Shown piece by piece: positions 1 to 10,300 of a stretch of DNA of 42,660 nucleotides. How positions within the stretch are numbered: position 1 is the stretch's first letter; each line of letters opens with the position of its first letter. Source of the stretch: an uncultured Bacteroidota bacterium (GTDB lineage Bacteria; Bacteroidota; Bacteroidia; Bacteroidales; VadinHA17). The stretch spans positions 1-42,660 of the forward strand of contig CAIJYD010000114.1 in assembly GCA_903824785.1 (NCBI GenBank), in the 5' to 3' direction. Position numbers and translations under genes: made by a program. Under the pieces are notes generated by a model. That model saw nothing but the letters and a program-made list of their open reading frames with translations, made no database searches and was not told the DNA's origin.

Positions 1-15
1 CTTTACTTATCGAAA

Positions 16-45
16 CAAATATAACAAAAAAAATGAATAAAACAA
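16..45 (-). promoter_or_regulatory. Leftward Bacteroidota-type promoter for a gene outside the window
   Basis: Read on the minus strand, a TTG (43-45) lies 19 bases before TATATTTG (16-23). This is an exact match to the Bacteroidota -7 consensus TAnnTTTG with normal spacing. Transcription would start near base 9 and run out of the left edge. It is divergent from gcvH. The surrounding A/T richness makes chance matches possible. Confidence 0.45.
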
Positions 46-215
46 CTTATATTATTGATATTCAAAGTAATATCGTAATTTTTATGTAAAAATAATTTAT
101 TAAATCCGTTCGCACCGACTTTTCGGAGTGGACTCAATATTGTTTAACTTAAGTACCATAAATCTTAATAATCCAAAAAAAAGCTTTTGTCAACTTTTTT
201 AAGCAAAAAAAATTC

Positions 216-223
216 TATTTTTG
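216..223 (+). promoter_or_regulatory. Candidate -7 element for gcvH
   Basis: TATTTTTG matches TAnnTTTG exactly. A transcript would start near 230, leaving about 48 bases of leader before the chosen gcvH ATG at 278. No good TTG/TTTG is found at the usual -33 distance; the nearest TTTG (186-189) is 26 bases upstream, so the assignment is tentative. The rest of 1-247 holds no gene that I can support. Confidence 0.4.
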
Positions 224-277
224 GCACGCTTATCATAAAGAATTTAATTGGTATATTTATTAAAACCCATATCAGAT

Positions 278-652
278 ATGAATGTTCCTGCAGATTTATT
301 GTACACCAAAGACCACGAGTGGCTTCGCGTTGAAGGGAATACAGGTTATGTCGGCGTTACTGATTTTGCTCAGGGCGAACTGGGTGACATCGTTTTTGTT
401 GAAATAGAAACCGGAGGGGAGTCTCTGAATATAGAAGAGGTATTTGGAACGATCGAAGCTGTCAAGACAGTTTCAGATATGTTTATGCCTGTTTCCGGTG
501 AGATTCTTGAAGTCAATCCTGCCCTTGAGGAGAGCCCTGACGTTGTTAACAAGGATCCTTATGGCAAAGGATGGATGGTTAAAATAAAGATAACCAATCC
601 GTCTGAACTCAATGACCTGCTGTCAGCTGAAAAATATTCAGCTTTGTTATAG
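278..652 (+). CDS. gcvH: Glycine cleavage system H protein
   Basis: GcvH is the lipoylated carrier that shuttles the aminomethyl group between the P, T and L proteins of the glycine cleavage complex in the cytoplasm. The product is 124 residues, normal for the family, and includes the lipoyl-attachment motif EAVKTVSD with the acceptor lysine at residue 63. The frame is open to a TTG at 248, but that would add 11 atypical residues. The ATG at 278 gives the usual H-protein start ([10 protein letters not shown], then the KDHEWL motif) and is preferred. The gene stands alone: no gcvP or gcvT is in the window. Its 3' end overlaps the end of the convergent infB by 6 bases, leaving no room for an ordinary terminator between them. 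Confidence 0.96.
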   Translation: MNVPADLLYTKDHEWLRVEGNTGYVGVTDFAQGELGDIVFVEIETGGESLNIEEVFGTIEAVKTVSDMFMPVSGEILEVNPALEESPDVVNKDPYGKGWMVKIKITNPSELNDLLSAEKYSALL

Positions 653-3600
653 TGTCTTTTTTACTTCAAATTCTTTGTAACCTTCAACGATATCACCTTC
701 GCTGATGTCGTTGAAATTGTGAATATTGAGTCCGCATTCGTATCCGCCTACAACCTCTTTAACATCATCTTTGAAGCGTTTGAGTGAGCCCAGTTCCCCG
801 GTATAAATTACGATACCGTCACGAATAATCCTGACACGTGTATTCCTTGTAATTTTGCCCTCTTTAACATAGCAACCGGCTACAGTTCCAACCTTTGTGA
901 CTTTGAATATTTCGCGTATTTCAAGTGTGGCAACGATTTCCTCTTTAACTTCTGGCATAAGCATCCCTTCCATGGCAGATCTGATCTCTTCAATGGCGTT
1001 GTAAATTATGGAATAGAGGCGAACATCAATCTCCTCTTTCTCAGCCAGTCTTCTTGCACTTACCGACGGTCTGACCTGGAACCCAACGATAATGGCATTT
1101 GATGCTGCAGCAAGGAGAATATCCGATTCGGAGATTTGCCCTACAGCCTTATGTATTATATTAAGCTGAATTTCAGGAGTTGAAAGTTTAATAAGTGAGT
1201 CGCTCAAAGCTTCAACAGAGCCGTCAACGTCACCTTTAACAATGATATTAAGCTCCTGGAAGTTGCCAATGGCTATTCTTCGTCCGATCTCATCAAGAGT
1301 AATATGTTTCTGAGTTCTAAGACCCTGTTCTCTCTGAAGCTGTGCTCTTTTAGTTGCAATATCTTTTGCTTCACGGTCGCTCTCCATAACATTGAACTTA
1401 TCACCTGCCTGCGGAGCACCGTTTAATCCAAGAATAAGGGTAGGAGTGGCAGGGCCAACAAACTCAACCTTATGCCCTCTTTCGTTGTACATTGCCTTGA
1501 TATGCCCGAAGCAACTGCCTGCCAGCATAATATCACCTATTCTGAGTGTCCCGGCTTTAACCAGAACAGTGGCAGTAAATCCTCTTCCCTTATCGAGAGA
1601 TGATTCAATAACTGTTCCCAATGCCGGCTTATCCGGGTTTGCTTTCAGATCGAGCATTTCAGCTTCAAGCAGGATCTTGTCGAGAAGAATATCAATATTG
1701 AGACCGCTTTTGGCAGAAATCTCCTGAGATTGATATTTGCCTCCCCAGTCTTCAACCAGATAGTTCATTGTAGCAAGTGCCTCTTTGATCTTATCGGAGT
1801 TCGAACCCTGTTTGTCAATTTTGTTTATTGCAAATATTATAGGTACGCCTGCTGCTGAGGCATGGTTAATAGCCTCCCTGGTCTGTGGCATAACACCATC
1901 GTCAGCTGCAACAACAATAATTGCTATATCTGTAATCTGTGCTCCACGGGCACGCATTGCAGTAAATGCTTCATGGCCCGGGGTGTCAAGGAAGGTTATC
2001 TGGCGTCCGTCCTGTAGGATAACTCCGTAAGCACCAATATGCTGTGTAATACCTCCTGCTTCACCGGCAATAACATTTGTATTGCGTATATAGTCGAGCA
2101 ACTTTGTTTTACCATGGTCGACATGGCCCATTACAGTTACAATAGGAGGCCTTGGTTTAAGGTCTTCCACTTCATCAACTATTTCTCTTACTGCTTCCTG
2201 TAATTCAGCACTTACAAATTCAACGGTGTATCCGAATTCATCAGCCAGAAGTGCCATTGTTTCAGCATCCAGTCTTTGGTTAATAGAGACAAAAAGGCCG
2301 AGATTCATACATGTTGAAATGATATCGGTAACAGGTGTGTTCATCATAGAAGCCAGTTCATTAACTGAAACGAATTCGGTTACCTTGAGAATGTTTTTGT
2401 CGAGTTCCTGTTTGTCAACTACTTCTTTGTGCTTCTGACTTATAGCTTCCCGTTTATCTCTTCTGTATCTTGATCCTTTTGATTTACCTTTTGTGGTAAG
2501 CCTTGCCAGGGTCTCTTTAATCTGTTTCTGGACCTCTTCTTCATTAACCTCAGCCCTGACCGGTCTCTTTTTCACAACCTTTTTAGTGCCGGGTTTCTCT
2601 TTTTTATCAGTAGTCACAGGTTTAACGACAGGGGTTCCCTCTTTTTCCTTGAGGATTCTCTTTCTTCTTTTCTTTCTTCTGAAATCAGAATCGCCGCCTT
2701 GTCTTACAGGCTGAAATGGGGTACTCTTCTTTTTTTCTTCAACAGGCAGGTCTATTCTGCCAACAACTCTTGGGCCTGCAAGTTTTTTAAAATCTGTTTT
2801 ATACAGAGCAACAACATCTTCTTCCGGCTCCGGTATAAGAATTTCTTTTATGATATTTTCGACTACGATCTCAGGGGTTACAGGCTCCGGAATAATCTCA
2901 GCAATAACTACCGGTTCTGTCTTTTCTGCAGCTTTCGGCTCTTCCTGTATTGCAATCTCTTTCTCTACAGGGGTTTCAACGGGTGTAACCTCTGGCAGCT
3001 TTGCCTTAGGCTTTATTTTCTGCTCCTCTTTTCTTGCCTGTTTCGTCTCTTTGGAAGTGGGAGGGAGGTCGATTTTACCTACAATGCGAAGGTCGATATT
3101 TGATTTGATTTTTATTTCTTCTACCGGAGGAACAACAACTGGAACCTCAGCCTCAGCAACAGGTTTTTTCTTTTCAGGTTGTTCCACTTCTGCCGGAGGA
3201 GCGGTGATCTGCGCCACAGGTTCAGGTTTCTGAGGAACCACCTTTGGTTTTAAAGTTTGTTCGAGATCAATTTTTCCGACAAGTTTGATATCAGGTTTCT
3301 TGATCTCAGTTTTTATGTCAACAGTTGTTTTGGCACCTGAAGAATCCTTAACAAGAATTTCGTCATCCTTTTCAGTATCTTCTGATTCCGGTTTTTCTGA
3401 AAAATCATCAATAGAGACAGATTCCTTTTTCCGGTGAAGGTCTTTAAGGATAAGTTTCTCTGATTCCTTTTTTACGCTGATATCTGTGCTATATTCTTTT
3501 AAAAGCCAAATATAAGCTTCATGCGGAAGTTTAGTATTTGGGTTGGGATCAAGATCAAACCCTTTTTTGTGCAGAAACTCCACAATAGTGGATATCCCCA

Positions 3601-3655
3601 CATTGAATTCGCGGGCTGCTTTGCTTAATCTTGTAACCTTGATATCCTCTGTCAT
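647..3655 (-). CDS. infB: Translation initiation factor IF-2
   Basis: IF-2 is the GTPase that brings initiator tRNA to the 30S subunit and promotes subunit joining. The 1002-residue protein starts with an IF2_N helical domain (about 5-55). A long charged Pro/Lys/Glu-rich linker follows (about 60-420). The G domain holds GHVDHGKT at 510-517, then DTPGHEAF and NKID, and IF-2 domains II-IV reach the C-terminus. The linker carries three spaced copies of a VGKIDL-like motif (125-131, 191-197, 297-303). It is longer than the roughly 890-residue E. coli protein, the excess lying in the N-terminal linker, as is common in Bacteroidota. It is the last gene of the rimP-nusA-infB operon, 63 bases after nusA. 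Confidence 0.98.
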   Translation of the reverse strand: MTEDIKVTRLSKAAREFNVGISTIVEFLHKKGFDLDPNPNTKLPHEAYIWLLKEYSTDISVKKESEKLILKDLHRKKESVSIDDFSEKPESEDTEKDDEILVKDSSGAKTTVDIKTEIKKPDIKLVGKIDLEQTLKPKVVPQKPEPVAQITAPPAEVEQPEKKKPVAEAEVPVVVPPVEEIKIKSNIDLRIVGKIDLPPTSKETKQARKEEQKIKPKAKLPEVTPVETPVEKEIAIQEEPKAAEKTEPVVIAEIIPEPVTPEIVVENIIKEILIPEPEEDVVALYKTDFKKLAGPRVVGRIDLPVEEKKKSTPFQPVRQGGDSDFRRKKRRKRILKEKEGTPVVKPVTTDKKEKPGTKKVVKKRPVRAEVNEEEVQKQIKETLARLTTKGKSKGSRYRRDKREAISQKHKEVVDKQELDKNILKVTEFVSVNELASMMNTPVTDIISTCMNLGLFVSINQRLDAETMALLADEFGYTVEFVSAELQEAVREIVDEVEDLKPRPPIVTVMGHVDHGKTKLLDYIRNTNVIAGEAGGITQHIGAYGVILQDGRQITFLDTPGHEAFTAMRARGAQITDIAIIVVAADDGVMPQTREAINHASAAGVPIIFAINKIDKQGSNSDKIKEALATMNYLVEDWGGKYQSQEISAKSGLNIDILLDKILLEAEMLDLKANPDKPALGTVIESSLDKGRGFTATVLVKAGTLRIGDIMLAGSCFGHIKAMYNERGHKVEFVGPATPTLILGLNGAPQAGDKFNVMESDREAKDIATKRAQLQREQGLRTQKHITLDEIGRRIAIGNFQELNIIVKGDVDGSVEALSDSLIKLSTPEIQLNIIHKAVGQISESDILLAAASNAIIVGFQVRPSVSARRLAEKEEIDVRLYSIIYNAIEEIRSAMEGMLMPEVKEEIVATLEIREIFKVTKVGTVAGCYVKEGKITRNTRVRIIRDGIVIYTGELGSLKRFKDDVKEVVGGYECGLNIHNFNDISEGDIVEGYKEFEVKKTL

Positions 3656-3718
3656 AAATATGCCTTGCCTTTATTTAAATTTCAATAACACTCTGTTGGT
3701 GAATAGTATCTGTTCGTT

Positions 3719-4957
3719 TTATTCAAACTCAGCCCGGAGAATATTAACAACCTCTTTAACGGTTTCTTCTTCAAGATCAGTTCTTTTTACAAGATCACTG
3801 ATAGATAGATTCAGAACACTTCTGGCGGTATCGCAGCCAATGGCTTTAAGTTCATCGATAATCCAGTCTTCAATTTCATCGCCAAATTCTTCAAGATTGA
3901 CATCTTCTTCATCTTCTCCTCCCGGCTCCCTGTAAACATCAATCTCATAGCCGGTAAGCTGGCTGGCAAGCTTAATATTCAAACCTCCTTTACCGATTGC
4001 AAGCGAGACTTCATTAGGCTTCAGGTATATCTGTGCCCTGAGTGTTTCTTCTACAATTTTTATTGAAGTTATTTTTGCGGGGCTCAGTGCTCTCTGAATA
4101 TAAAGCTGATTGTTTGAGGTGAAGTTGATGACATCGATATTTTCATTGCGTAACTCCCTTACGATACCATGAATCCTCGAGCCTTTCATTCCAACACAGG
4201 CTCCGACAGGATCAATTCTTTCGTCGTACGACTCAACAGCTACCTTGGCCCGTTCGCCAGGTACCCTTACAATTTTTTTAATGGTTATAAGGCCATCAAA
4301 GATTTCAGGAACTTCCAGTTCGAATAACCTCTCAAGGAATACAGGTGAGGTGCGGCTTAAAATGATGAATGGAGTATTGTTTCTCATTTCAACCTTGATT
4401 ACAACTGCCCGTATCGAATCTCCTTTGCGGAAATGATCGGAAGGGATCTGGTCGCTTTTAGGGAGAATAAGTTCATTCCCGTCATCATCAAGAACAAGAA
4501 TCTCTCTTTTCCATACCTGGTACACTTCCCCGGTAACAATTTCACCTATCCTGTCTTTATACTTGATATAGATATTATTTTTCTCAAGATCGAGGATCCG
4601 TGCAGTAAGATTCTGCCTTAACGATAGAATTGCTCTTCTTCCGAAATCAAGAAATTTAACCTCGTCCGAAACCTCTTCACCTACTTCATAATCTTCATCA
4701 ATCTCTTTGGCCTTCGAGAGGGGGATCTGCATTACAGGATCTGTAAGCTCCTTATCGTCAACAACAACCCTGTTTCTCCATATTTCAAAGTCTCCTTTAT
4801 CGATATTGACGATAATATCAAAATTATCAGCTGAACCGTACTTCTTTGCAAGCATGCTTCTGAATACATCTTCAAGAACACTCATCATAGTAGGGCGGTC
4901 AATGTTTTTCAGCTCCTTGAATTCCGAAAAAGTGTCGATCAAATTAACGTTTTCCAT
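3719..4957 (-). CDS. nusA: Transcription termination/antitermination factor NusA
   Basis: NusA binds RNA polymerase and nascent RNA and modulates pausing, termination and antitermination. The 412-residue protein has the expected order: an N-terminal polymerase-binding domain (about 1-125), an S1 domain (about 130-200, around GEIVTGEVYQV), and KH1 and KH2 domains (about 205-345; GMKGSRIHGI and IGKGGLNIKLAS are the KH loop signatures). A short acidic C-terminal stretch follows (GGEDEEDVNLEEFGDEIEDW) and then a helix-hairpin-helix-like end. It sits between rimP (20-base gap) and infB (63-base gap), the classic bacterial arrangement. It lacks the two long acidic repeats of the E. coli protein, as most non-proteobacterial NusA proteins do. 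Confidence 0.98.
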   Translation of the reverse strand: MENVNLIDTFSEFKELKNIDRPTMMSVLEDVFRSMLAKKYGSADNFDIIVNIDKGDFEIWRNRVVVDDKELTDPVMQIPLSKAKEIDEDYEVGEEVSDEVKFLDFGRRAILSLRQNLTARILDLEKNNIYIKYKDRIGEIVTGEVYQVWKREILVLDDDGNELILPKSDQIPSDHFRKGDSIRAVVIKVEMRNNTPFIILSRTSPVFLERLFELEVPEIFDGLITIKKIVRVPGERAKVAVESYDERIDPVGACVGMKGSRIHGIVRELRNENIDVINFTSNNQLYIQRALSPAKITSIKIVEETLRAQIYLKPNEVSLAIGKGGLNIKLASQLTGYEIDVYREPGGEDEEDVNLEEFGDEIEDWIIDELKAIGCDTARSVLNLSISDLVKRTDLEEETVKEVVNILRAEFE

Positions 4958-4977
4958 CTGGTGTAAACCTCTTATTA

Positions 4978-5430
4978 TTACTTAATTGTTAAAATTACTC
5001 TTGTCGATTTTACCTGGTCAAAATTGAAAGAAATATCCTTCACCTCTTTTGATTTCCCTTTAATCTTAAATTCGGCTTCAAGTTCAAAGCCTCCAGGGGT
5101 CACATTTTTCAGTTTTCCTGAATATTTCGATCCTTCATTATCAATAACTTCTGTTTTTCTTCCTTCATTCTTTAAATATTGTTCAAAAACAATAAAGGGT
5201 AAATCAAGGCCGGGGGAAGATACCTGCAATTCAAAATCCTCTTTTTCGCGGTCAAGACTGTTCTCAATATGACGGTGTATTGCTCCGCATTCATCTATTG
5301 TAATTCCTTCATTTTTATCGGCCAGAATAGTGATCCTGTTGCTGTTACTAACTTTTACAGCAACAAGGAAAAGAGAGGTTCCTTTTATGAATTCTTCAAC
5401 TAATTCCTGTATGGTCTGCTTATCTGTCAT
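4978..5430 (-). CDS. rimP: Ribosome maturation factor RimP
   Basis: RimP assists maturation of the 30S ribosomal subunit. The 150-residue product has the two-domain RimP layout: an N-terminal alpha/beta domain with the conserved stretch ELQVSSPGLDLPF (about 87-99), and a C-terminal Sm-like beta domain. It is the first gene of the rimP-nusA-infB operon. It lies directly downstream of a clear promoter (5482-5512) and a 5' hairpin (5453-5472). The ATG at 5430 is the only sensible start, about 45 bases from the predicted transcription start. Confidence 0.95.
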   Translation of the reverse strand: MTDKQTIQELVEEFIKGTSLFLVAVKVSNSNRITILADKNEGITIDECGAIHRHIENSLDREKEDFELQVSSPGLDLPFIVFEQYLKNEGRKTEVIDNEGSKYSGKLKNVTPGGFELEAEFKIKGKSKEVKDISFNFDQVKSTRVILTIK

Positions 5431-5452
5431 TCTTTAAAAACCGATAACAAAA

Positions 5453-5472
5453 TAGGGGACTCCGGTCCCCTA
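5453..5472 (-). promoter_or_regulatory. Perfect 5'-end hairpin in the rimP-nusA-infB leader
   Basis: Bases 5453-5460 pair perfectly with 5465-5472 (8 bp, six of them G-C or C-G) around a 4-base loop, CGGA in the transcribed strand. The predicted transcription start (about 5475) puts this hairpin at or within a few bases of the very 5' end of the mRNA, 22 bases before the rimP start codon. It is not followed by a T run in the transcribed direction that would make a convincing terminator. A 5' stabiliser or a site for translational control are the likelier readings. Confidence 0.6.
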
Positions 5473-5481
5473 ATGCGAATG

Positions 5482-5512
5482 CAAAGGTATGTATTTATAT
5501 CAATCTACCAAA
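5482..5512 (-). promoter_or_regulatory. Promoter of the rimP-nusA-infB operon
   Basis: On the minus strand TTTG (5509-5512), a 19-base spacer and TACCTTTG (5482-5489) match the Bacteroidota -33/-7 consensus exactly, including the common TACCTTTGC extension. The expected start of transcription is near 5475. Confidence 0.8.
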
Positions 5513-5562
5513 GAAAATATTAATAATCTTGAACTTTTATGCTTGTGGCTCAAAGATGTAGC

Positions 5563-5591
5563 TTGAAAATCATCAAACAATCCGATATTTG
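5563..5591 (+). promoter_or_regulatory. Probable promoter of the radical SAM gene
   Basis: TTG at 5563-5565 is followed after 18 bases by GATATTTG (5584-5591), one mismatch from TAnnTTTG. Transcription would start near 5598. This makes the in-frame TTG at 5589 impossible as a start codon on this transcript and favours the GTG codons at 5634 or 5643. Confidence 0.45.
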
Positions 5592-5633
5592 CGAATTACT
5601 TTAAACTTCAGTATTATCTTTAAATATTTATCA

Positions 5634-6617
5634 GTGATTACTGTGAAACAGACAGATATCTATGACCCGGCAGACCGGTTAAATTTTGAGGAGTGTACCT
5701 TGTGTCCGAGAGATTGCCACGCTGACAGGTTAAGCGGGGGAGGCGGGTATTGCGGAACTGATGCCGGGCTGAATATTTCAGCAATCTGTTTGCATAAAGG
5801 GGAGGAGCCTTCAATAAGCGGTACAAACGGGATCTGTAATATTTTTTTTGCAGGATGTAATCTTCAATGTATTTTTTGCCAGAACCATCAGATAAGTCAT
5901 AATGGTTTGGAGAGCAGAAATGGGTTATCTGACCTGAATCCGGTGCTTGACCGGATAGAGGAAATCCTTTCACAGGGGGCTTCGTCTATTGGTTTCGTTT
6001 CCCCTTCGCATGTTGTACCGCAGGTAAAGGCAATCATCAATGGGCTGAAAACAAGAGGACTTCGTCCGATAACAGTTTATAATACAAATAGTTATGAAAA
6101 GGTCGAGACAATACGCAGCCTTTCCGGATTAATTGATGTGTATCTTCCCGATTTTAAATATGTTACTCCGGGAATTGCTTCAGCTCTTTCCGACGCTGTC
6201 GATTATCCCGCGGTGGCTCTGCGGGCTCTCAAAGAGATGTATTATCAGAAAGGTTCTGTTTTAAGGAGAGATGACAATGGCATTGCCGAGAACGGGATGG
6301 TGATAAGGCATCTTGTTCTTCCGGGCCATGCTGAAGAGAGTAAAAATGTTTTGAGAACAGTGGCAGAGGAGTTGTCTCCCGGGGTTCATCTTTCTCTAAT
6401 GTCTCAATATCACCCTGTCGGCCGGGTTAAAAATCATCCGGTTCTGAATCGTAGTCTTTACAAAGAAGAGTATGATTCAGTTGTTGCAACAATGGAAGAA
6501 CTGGGTTTCAGAAACGGATGGGTACAGGAGATGGATAGCCAACTCAACTACCGGCCCGACTTCAGCCGTAATCAGCCATTTGAGCAGGATCTAAACCACA
6601 ATGAGTTTATATACTGA
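5634..6617 (+). CDS. Radical SAM protein, PflX-like (COG1313 type)
   Basis: This is a radical S-adenosylmethionine enzyme of the pyruvate-formate-lyase-activase-like PflX group. Substrates of the group are not established. From the GTG at 5634 it has 327 residues. It begins with a Cys-rich segment (CTLCPRDC) and a GYCG motif, then the conserved HKGEEPSISG. The radical SAM cluster motif CxxxCxxC follows (C75, C79, C82 in FFAGCNLQCIFC). There is no nearby ATG: GTG 5634 or GTG 5643 are the plausible starts, while the upstream TTG at 5589 lies inside the apparent promoter. No pfl gene is adjacent, so a role in activating a glycyl-radical enzyme cannot be claimed from context. Its stop lies 3 bases before the stop of the convergent ABC permease gene. 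Confidence 0.88.
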   Translation: MITVKQTDIYDPADRLNFEECTLCPRDCHADRLSGGGGYCGTDAGLNISAICLHKGEEPSISGTNGICNIFFAGCNLQCIFCQNHQISHNGLESRNGLSDLNPVLDRIEEILSQGASSIGFVSPSHVVPQVKAIINGLKTRGLRPITVYNTNSYEKVETIRSLSGLIDVYLPDFKYVTPGIASALSDAVDYPAVALRALKEMYYQKGSVLRRDDNGIAENGMVIRHLVLPGHAEESKNVLRTVAEELSPGVHLSLMSQYHPVGRVKNHPVLNRSLYKEEYDSVVATMEELGFRNGWVQEMDSQLNYRPDFSRNQPFEQDLNHNEFIY

Positions 6618-6620
6618 GGA

Positions 6621-7340
6621 TTACATGAATTTTTCCCGTTTCTGCAGATTATAAAGTGCAGACAACAGGAAAATTATTGATCCGGTTATCAGGATAATCC
6701 GGTTTTTAAGTGTGATAATCGCCCAGGTTGTCTCATTTAAATCGTAGGGAAGATCATAAGGATTGAGGAAAATATTCCACTGGCTTTTACGGAGAGAATC
6801 ACTCAGTATCATAAAAATCAAACCAAAAATGATCATCAGAACTGCTGTCCCGTTTCCGTTTCTGATAATTGTCGACAACATAAAGGCCATTAATCCCAGA
6901 AATATAACAGGTAACATAATCTGAGCTGTCATATTAACGAATCTGAATTTCACAATCAGAACAGAAGAGACAAAGGTAAAAACAACCATAATAAGGAAAG
7001 CAATCACAAAGATCAGGAGTACCCTTACGAGCCAGACTTTATATCTGTAGTTGGGAATTCCGAAAAGGATCTCAATGGTTCGGGCATCCTGATCGTTCTG
7101 AATTCCGAAAGCTGAAGGATAAAAAACAAGAAGAAGGCCGGAGAAGAGAAAGACACCATAAAGATCTTTCATGTTTGGGACGTCCACATCAAAGACATAG
7201 ATGACTGATAACCCCATGTAAAACAGAATGGAACCTGCCAGAAACCAGATGAATTTATTTGCAAAGATTATCCTCAGGTTATATACTATCATTTTGTAAA
7301 TGAGAGTAGAAATATTGTATAAGTTATTAGATTTCATCAT
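6621..7340 (-). CDS. ABC-2 type transporter permease, small
   Basis: This 239-residue protein is almost entirely membrane, with about six transmembrane segments (near 29-50, 60-80, 105-130, 140-160, 165-185 and 210-230). A cytoplasmic stretch reading DARTIEILFGIPNYRYKVWL resembles the coupling-helix region after TM2 of ABC-2 permeases. It is the last gene of the seven-gene export operon, and its ATG overlaps the stop of the RND-ABC fusion gene (ATGA), which implies translational coupling. The natural inference is that it is a membrane partner for the ATPase domain at the C-terminus of that fusion, perhaps pairing with the permease part of the 1154-residue protein. The substrate is unknown. 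There is no signal peptide or extracytoplasmic domain. Confidence 0.85.
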   Translation of the reverse strand: MMKSNNLYNISTLIYKMIVYNLRIIFANKFIWFLAGSILFYMGLSVIYVFDVDVPNMKDLYGVFLFSGLLLVFYPSAFGIQNDQDARTIEILFGIPNYRYKVWLVRVLLIFVIAFLIMVVFTFVSSVLIVKFRFVNMTAQIMLPVIFLGLMAFMLSTIIRNGNGTAVLMIIFGLIFMILSDSLRKSQWNIFLNPYDLPYDLNETTWAIITLKNRIILITGSIIFLLSALYNLQKREKFM

Positions 7341-10300
7341 TTAACGGTTTCATTATTTTCAGACCCCTTATAATCTTTTCTTCTCAGAAGCCACAGGTAA
7401 GCGTCCTCCAGACTTGGGTTTGCGTTAATGGCTCCATCCCAGGGTGAAGATTCGGAAATAACTCTTACTCTCACATTGTCGCCTTCCGACATGTGATGAA
7501 CGACGAGGTTCTTTTCGACAAAAGCTCCAAAATCTTTAGCCGGAATATTGAACTGCCAGACATGACCCTCGGCCTCTTTTGTCATTTCGATTGGTTTGCC
7601 GAAGTATCTCAGTTTGCCTTTATTCAGAACTGCTACCTGATTGCAGGAGCTTGATATGTCCTCAATAATATGTGTTGAAAAGATTACAACTCTTTCGCGG
7701 CTCAGTTCAACAAGAAGATTCCGGAACCGGATACGTTCTCTCGGGTCGAGCCCGGCAGTTGGCTCATCGACAACGAGAATTCGGGGCAGGTGTAACAGGA
7801 TTTGTGCAATACCCATCCTCTGCTTCATTCCGCCTGAATATGAACCGATTTTATCGTTCCTGCGATCTTCCATATGCACTGCTTTCAGAACGTAGGTAAC
7901 TCGCTCATCTCTGATCTTTACATCGATTATGTTTTTCAGCATAGCCTGGTAATGCAGATATTCATGTGCTGTCATATTTTCGTAGCTGCCGAATTCCTGT
8001 GGCAGATAACCGATAAGGCCCTGCAGCTCTTCTCTCATCTTCTGTGTGTCGAGGCCATTGATCCAGACCTTCCCGTAACTCTGCTCCAGAATTCCGCAGA
8101 TTATTCTCATCAGAGTGGTTTTTCCTGCACCGTTGGGGCCAAGAAGACCAAACATTCCATTCCCTATATTCAGAGAAACACAGCTTAATGCTTTAAATGG
8201 CTTCTTCTTTTTTCCGATAAGCGGAACAGCTGCAACAAGTTTATATATTGCCTTTCTGATCCCTTTAAATCTGCCTTCAAGCCGGTATATATCAATATTT
8301 TCACGGGTCAGTTTCTGGCCGGTCTTATAGATAAACAGACCGGAGAACCACAGAAATCCAAGTATCAGAACAATTACAATATTTTCCCACGATTTCCAGA
8401 ACCATATCAGGTTAAGGAGAGGGATTATCCAGAAAAACAGAAAATCGGCAAACATGGATATTTTTATCAGCCATTTTTTTTCTCCGTTTGCTGAAAGGCT
8501 GGCAAAGAGTTCCTTCAATGCCGTCCATACTCCTGAGAGGAAGAACCATGTTCCTATGCTGAAAAGAAAAATCCAGAATCCTTTTGTCAGATAGAAATAG
8601 GTGAAATAGATAATGAATCCAAGCAATGGCAACTGCCACATTATCTGATTCATATCTTTCCACGATTTGTATTCTTTTTCAAGGCCGAGCCGTTTTCTGA
8701 TTCTTGCACCTGCTTTCCATTCCCTTGTCCAGCGGTTTTCCCTTTCATATATTTTAACCAGACTCTGAACATAAATGTTTATATTCTCGCTGTTTGGGAT
8801 AACTGTCTCTCTCGCTTTTCGCAGGCTGTTCATTACGAACCATGTACCTGCCGGGATTATGATCAGAACCAGGATTGATGTTATGAGCTTCCAAAGAAAT
8901 TTATCTATAGAGGTGTAAATAATAAATATCATCAGGAAAAACAGAAGGAACTGTATCGCTTTATTTTTCCAGCCGAGTGAATAGAACCATTTCAGGGCAT
9001 TCTCAAGACCCGTATAAAAAGTTGGAATGAATACCAGTGTAAGAAGAGTGCTGAGAGTTAATCCTCCGATAACTGTTATTGCAAATGAAGCTCCGATTGC
9101 CGAAACAAATTCAGCCTGGCCCATTGCAAGAGGAACCATTGCAATTACTGTTGTTGAGGCAGTTATCAGGATGGGCCTCAATCTTGCCACTCCGGCTGTC
9201 ATGAGTGCCCGCTGTACACGGTTACCTCTTTTCCGGAGAATATTGGTATAGTCTATCAGTATTATCCCGTTATTCACCACTACCCCAAGGAGGATAAGGA
9301 ATCCTGTAAGAGTATTTGCATTGAGGAGGGAATTTCCGGTAAGTATCAGTGCAATAAGCGATCCAAGGGCAGCAAGCGGGATGCTGAACATCAGAACTAC
9401 CGGCGTTGCAAGTGATTCAAAAACAGCAGCAAGAATCATAAAAATAAGAAGAAACGCAACTCCGATGAGATAGTAGAAATCTTTCAGCTGATCCTCCTCA
9501 TGAACGATCTCAACAGCAATTCCTGAAGGGATATTAAGCCCGGCAACAATTGATTCTATTTCAGCCCTTGCTCCTTCAAGAAGATCTTTGGAGTTTTTGA
9601 TCTCCTCGGTGAAATTATAGGTAACTGTAACCCTTTTTTCCTGGTTCTCCCTGTGTATGTTTCCCATTCCGGAAGAGAAGACGATTCCTGAAAGTTCTTC
9701 CATCTCCATCACCGCCCCGTTGGCTGCATTCACTTCAAGGTGTTTGAGATCGTCAATTGTTTTATCTCTGTTTTCGTTTGTCAGGCTGTCCTGCACGGCG
9801 TACTTAATCATTATGTCGTAGTTCTCTGTTCCCTGCTTGAAAGTTGCACCGGAGGAATATTCTTTTCCGAATGCCGACAGGGAAGAGGAGAGGTTGCTCA
9901 GGGTAAAGTTATTTCTTCCCATATAATCCATATCGAAAAGAAGATGCACTTCCGGCTTATTATCCTGAACATTGATATTGGAGCTGTTTATTGTTGAAAG
10001 ATCGTCGACATAAGTTTTAATATCGTCAGCCAGATTTTTCATCTGCTCGAAGTTCTGTCCTTTGATAATCACACTCTCTTTTGCCGAACCGATACCGAGA
10101 AGGTTCATAAAATCCGACCCCGGATTATCTGTCTCCCCACCGCCTCCGCCACCTGTAAAACCACCGGCTGTAGAAAGTTCATCCATGGTGACTTCAGCGG
10201 AAGAGATTTTTGCTGTCTTCTCCGAGATCTCATTTTTAATTTCAGGGAGCGATCTTTTGCTTTTTTTATTCCAGTCTTTTGAAAGATTGATTGTTACGGT

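Noticed and set aside
100-140. Possible hairpin CACCGA...TCGGAGTG in the left intergenic region
   Set aside because: Pairing needs a two-base bulge and has no T run; too weak to call.
248-277. TTG-initiated extension of gcvH
   Set aside because: It adds residues not typical of the H protein; the ATG at 278 gives the conserved N-terminus.
2699-3233. Overlapping plus-strand reading frames over the IF-2 linker
   Set aside because: The low-complexity Lys/Glu/Pro linker leaves the opposite strand open by composition; no family features.
5455-5470. Intrinsic terminator upstream of rimP
   Set aside because: The stem lies at the 5' end of the rimP transcript and lacks a proper T tail; for the plus strand there is no upstream gene reading into it.
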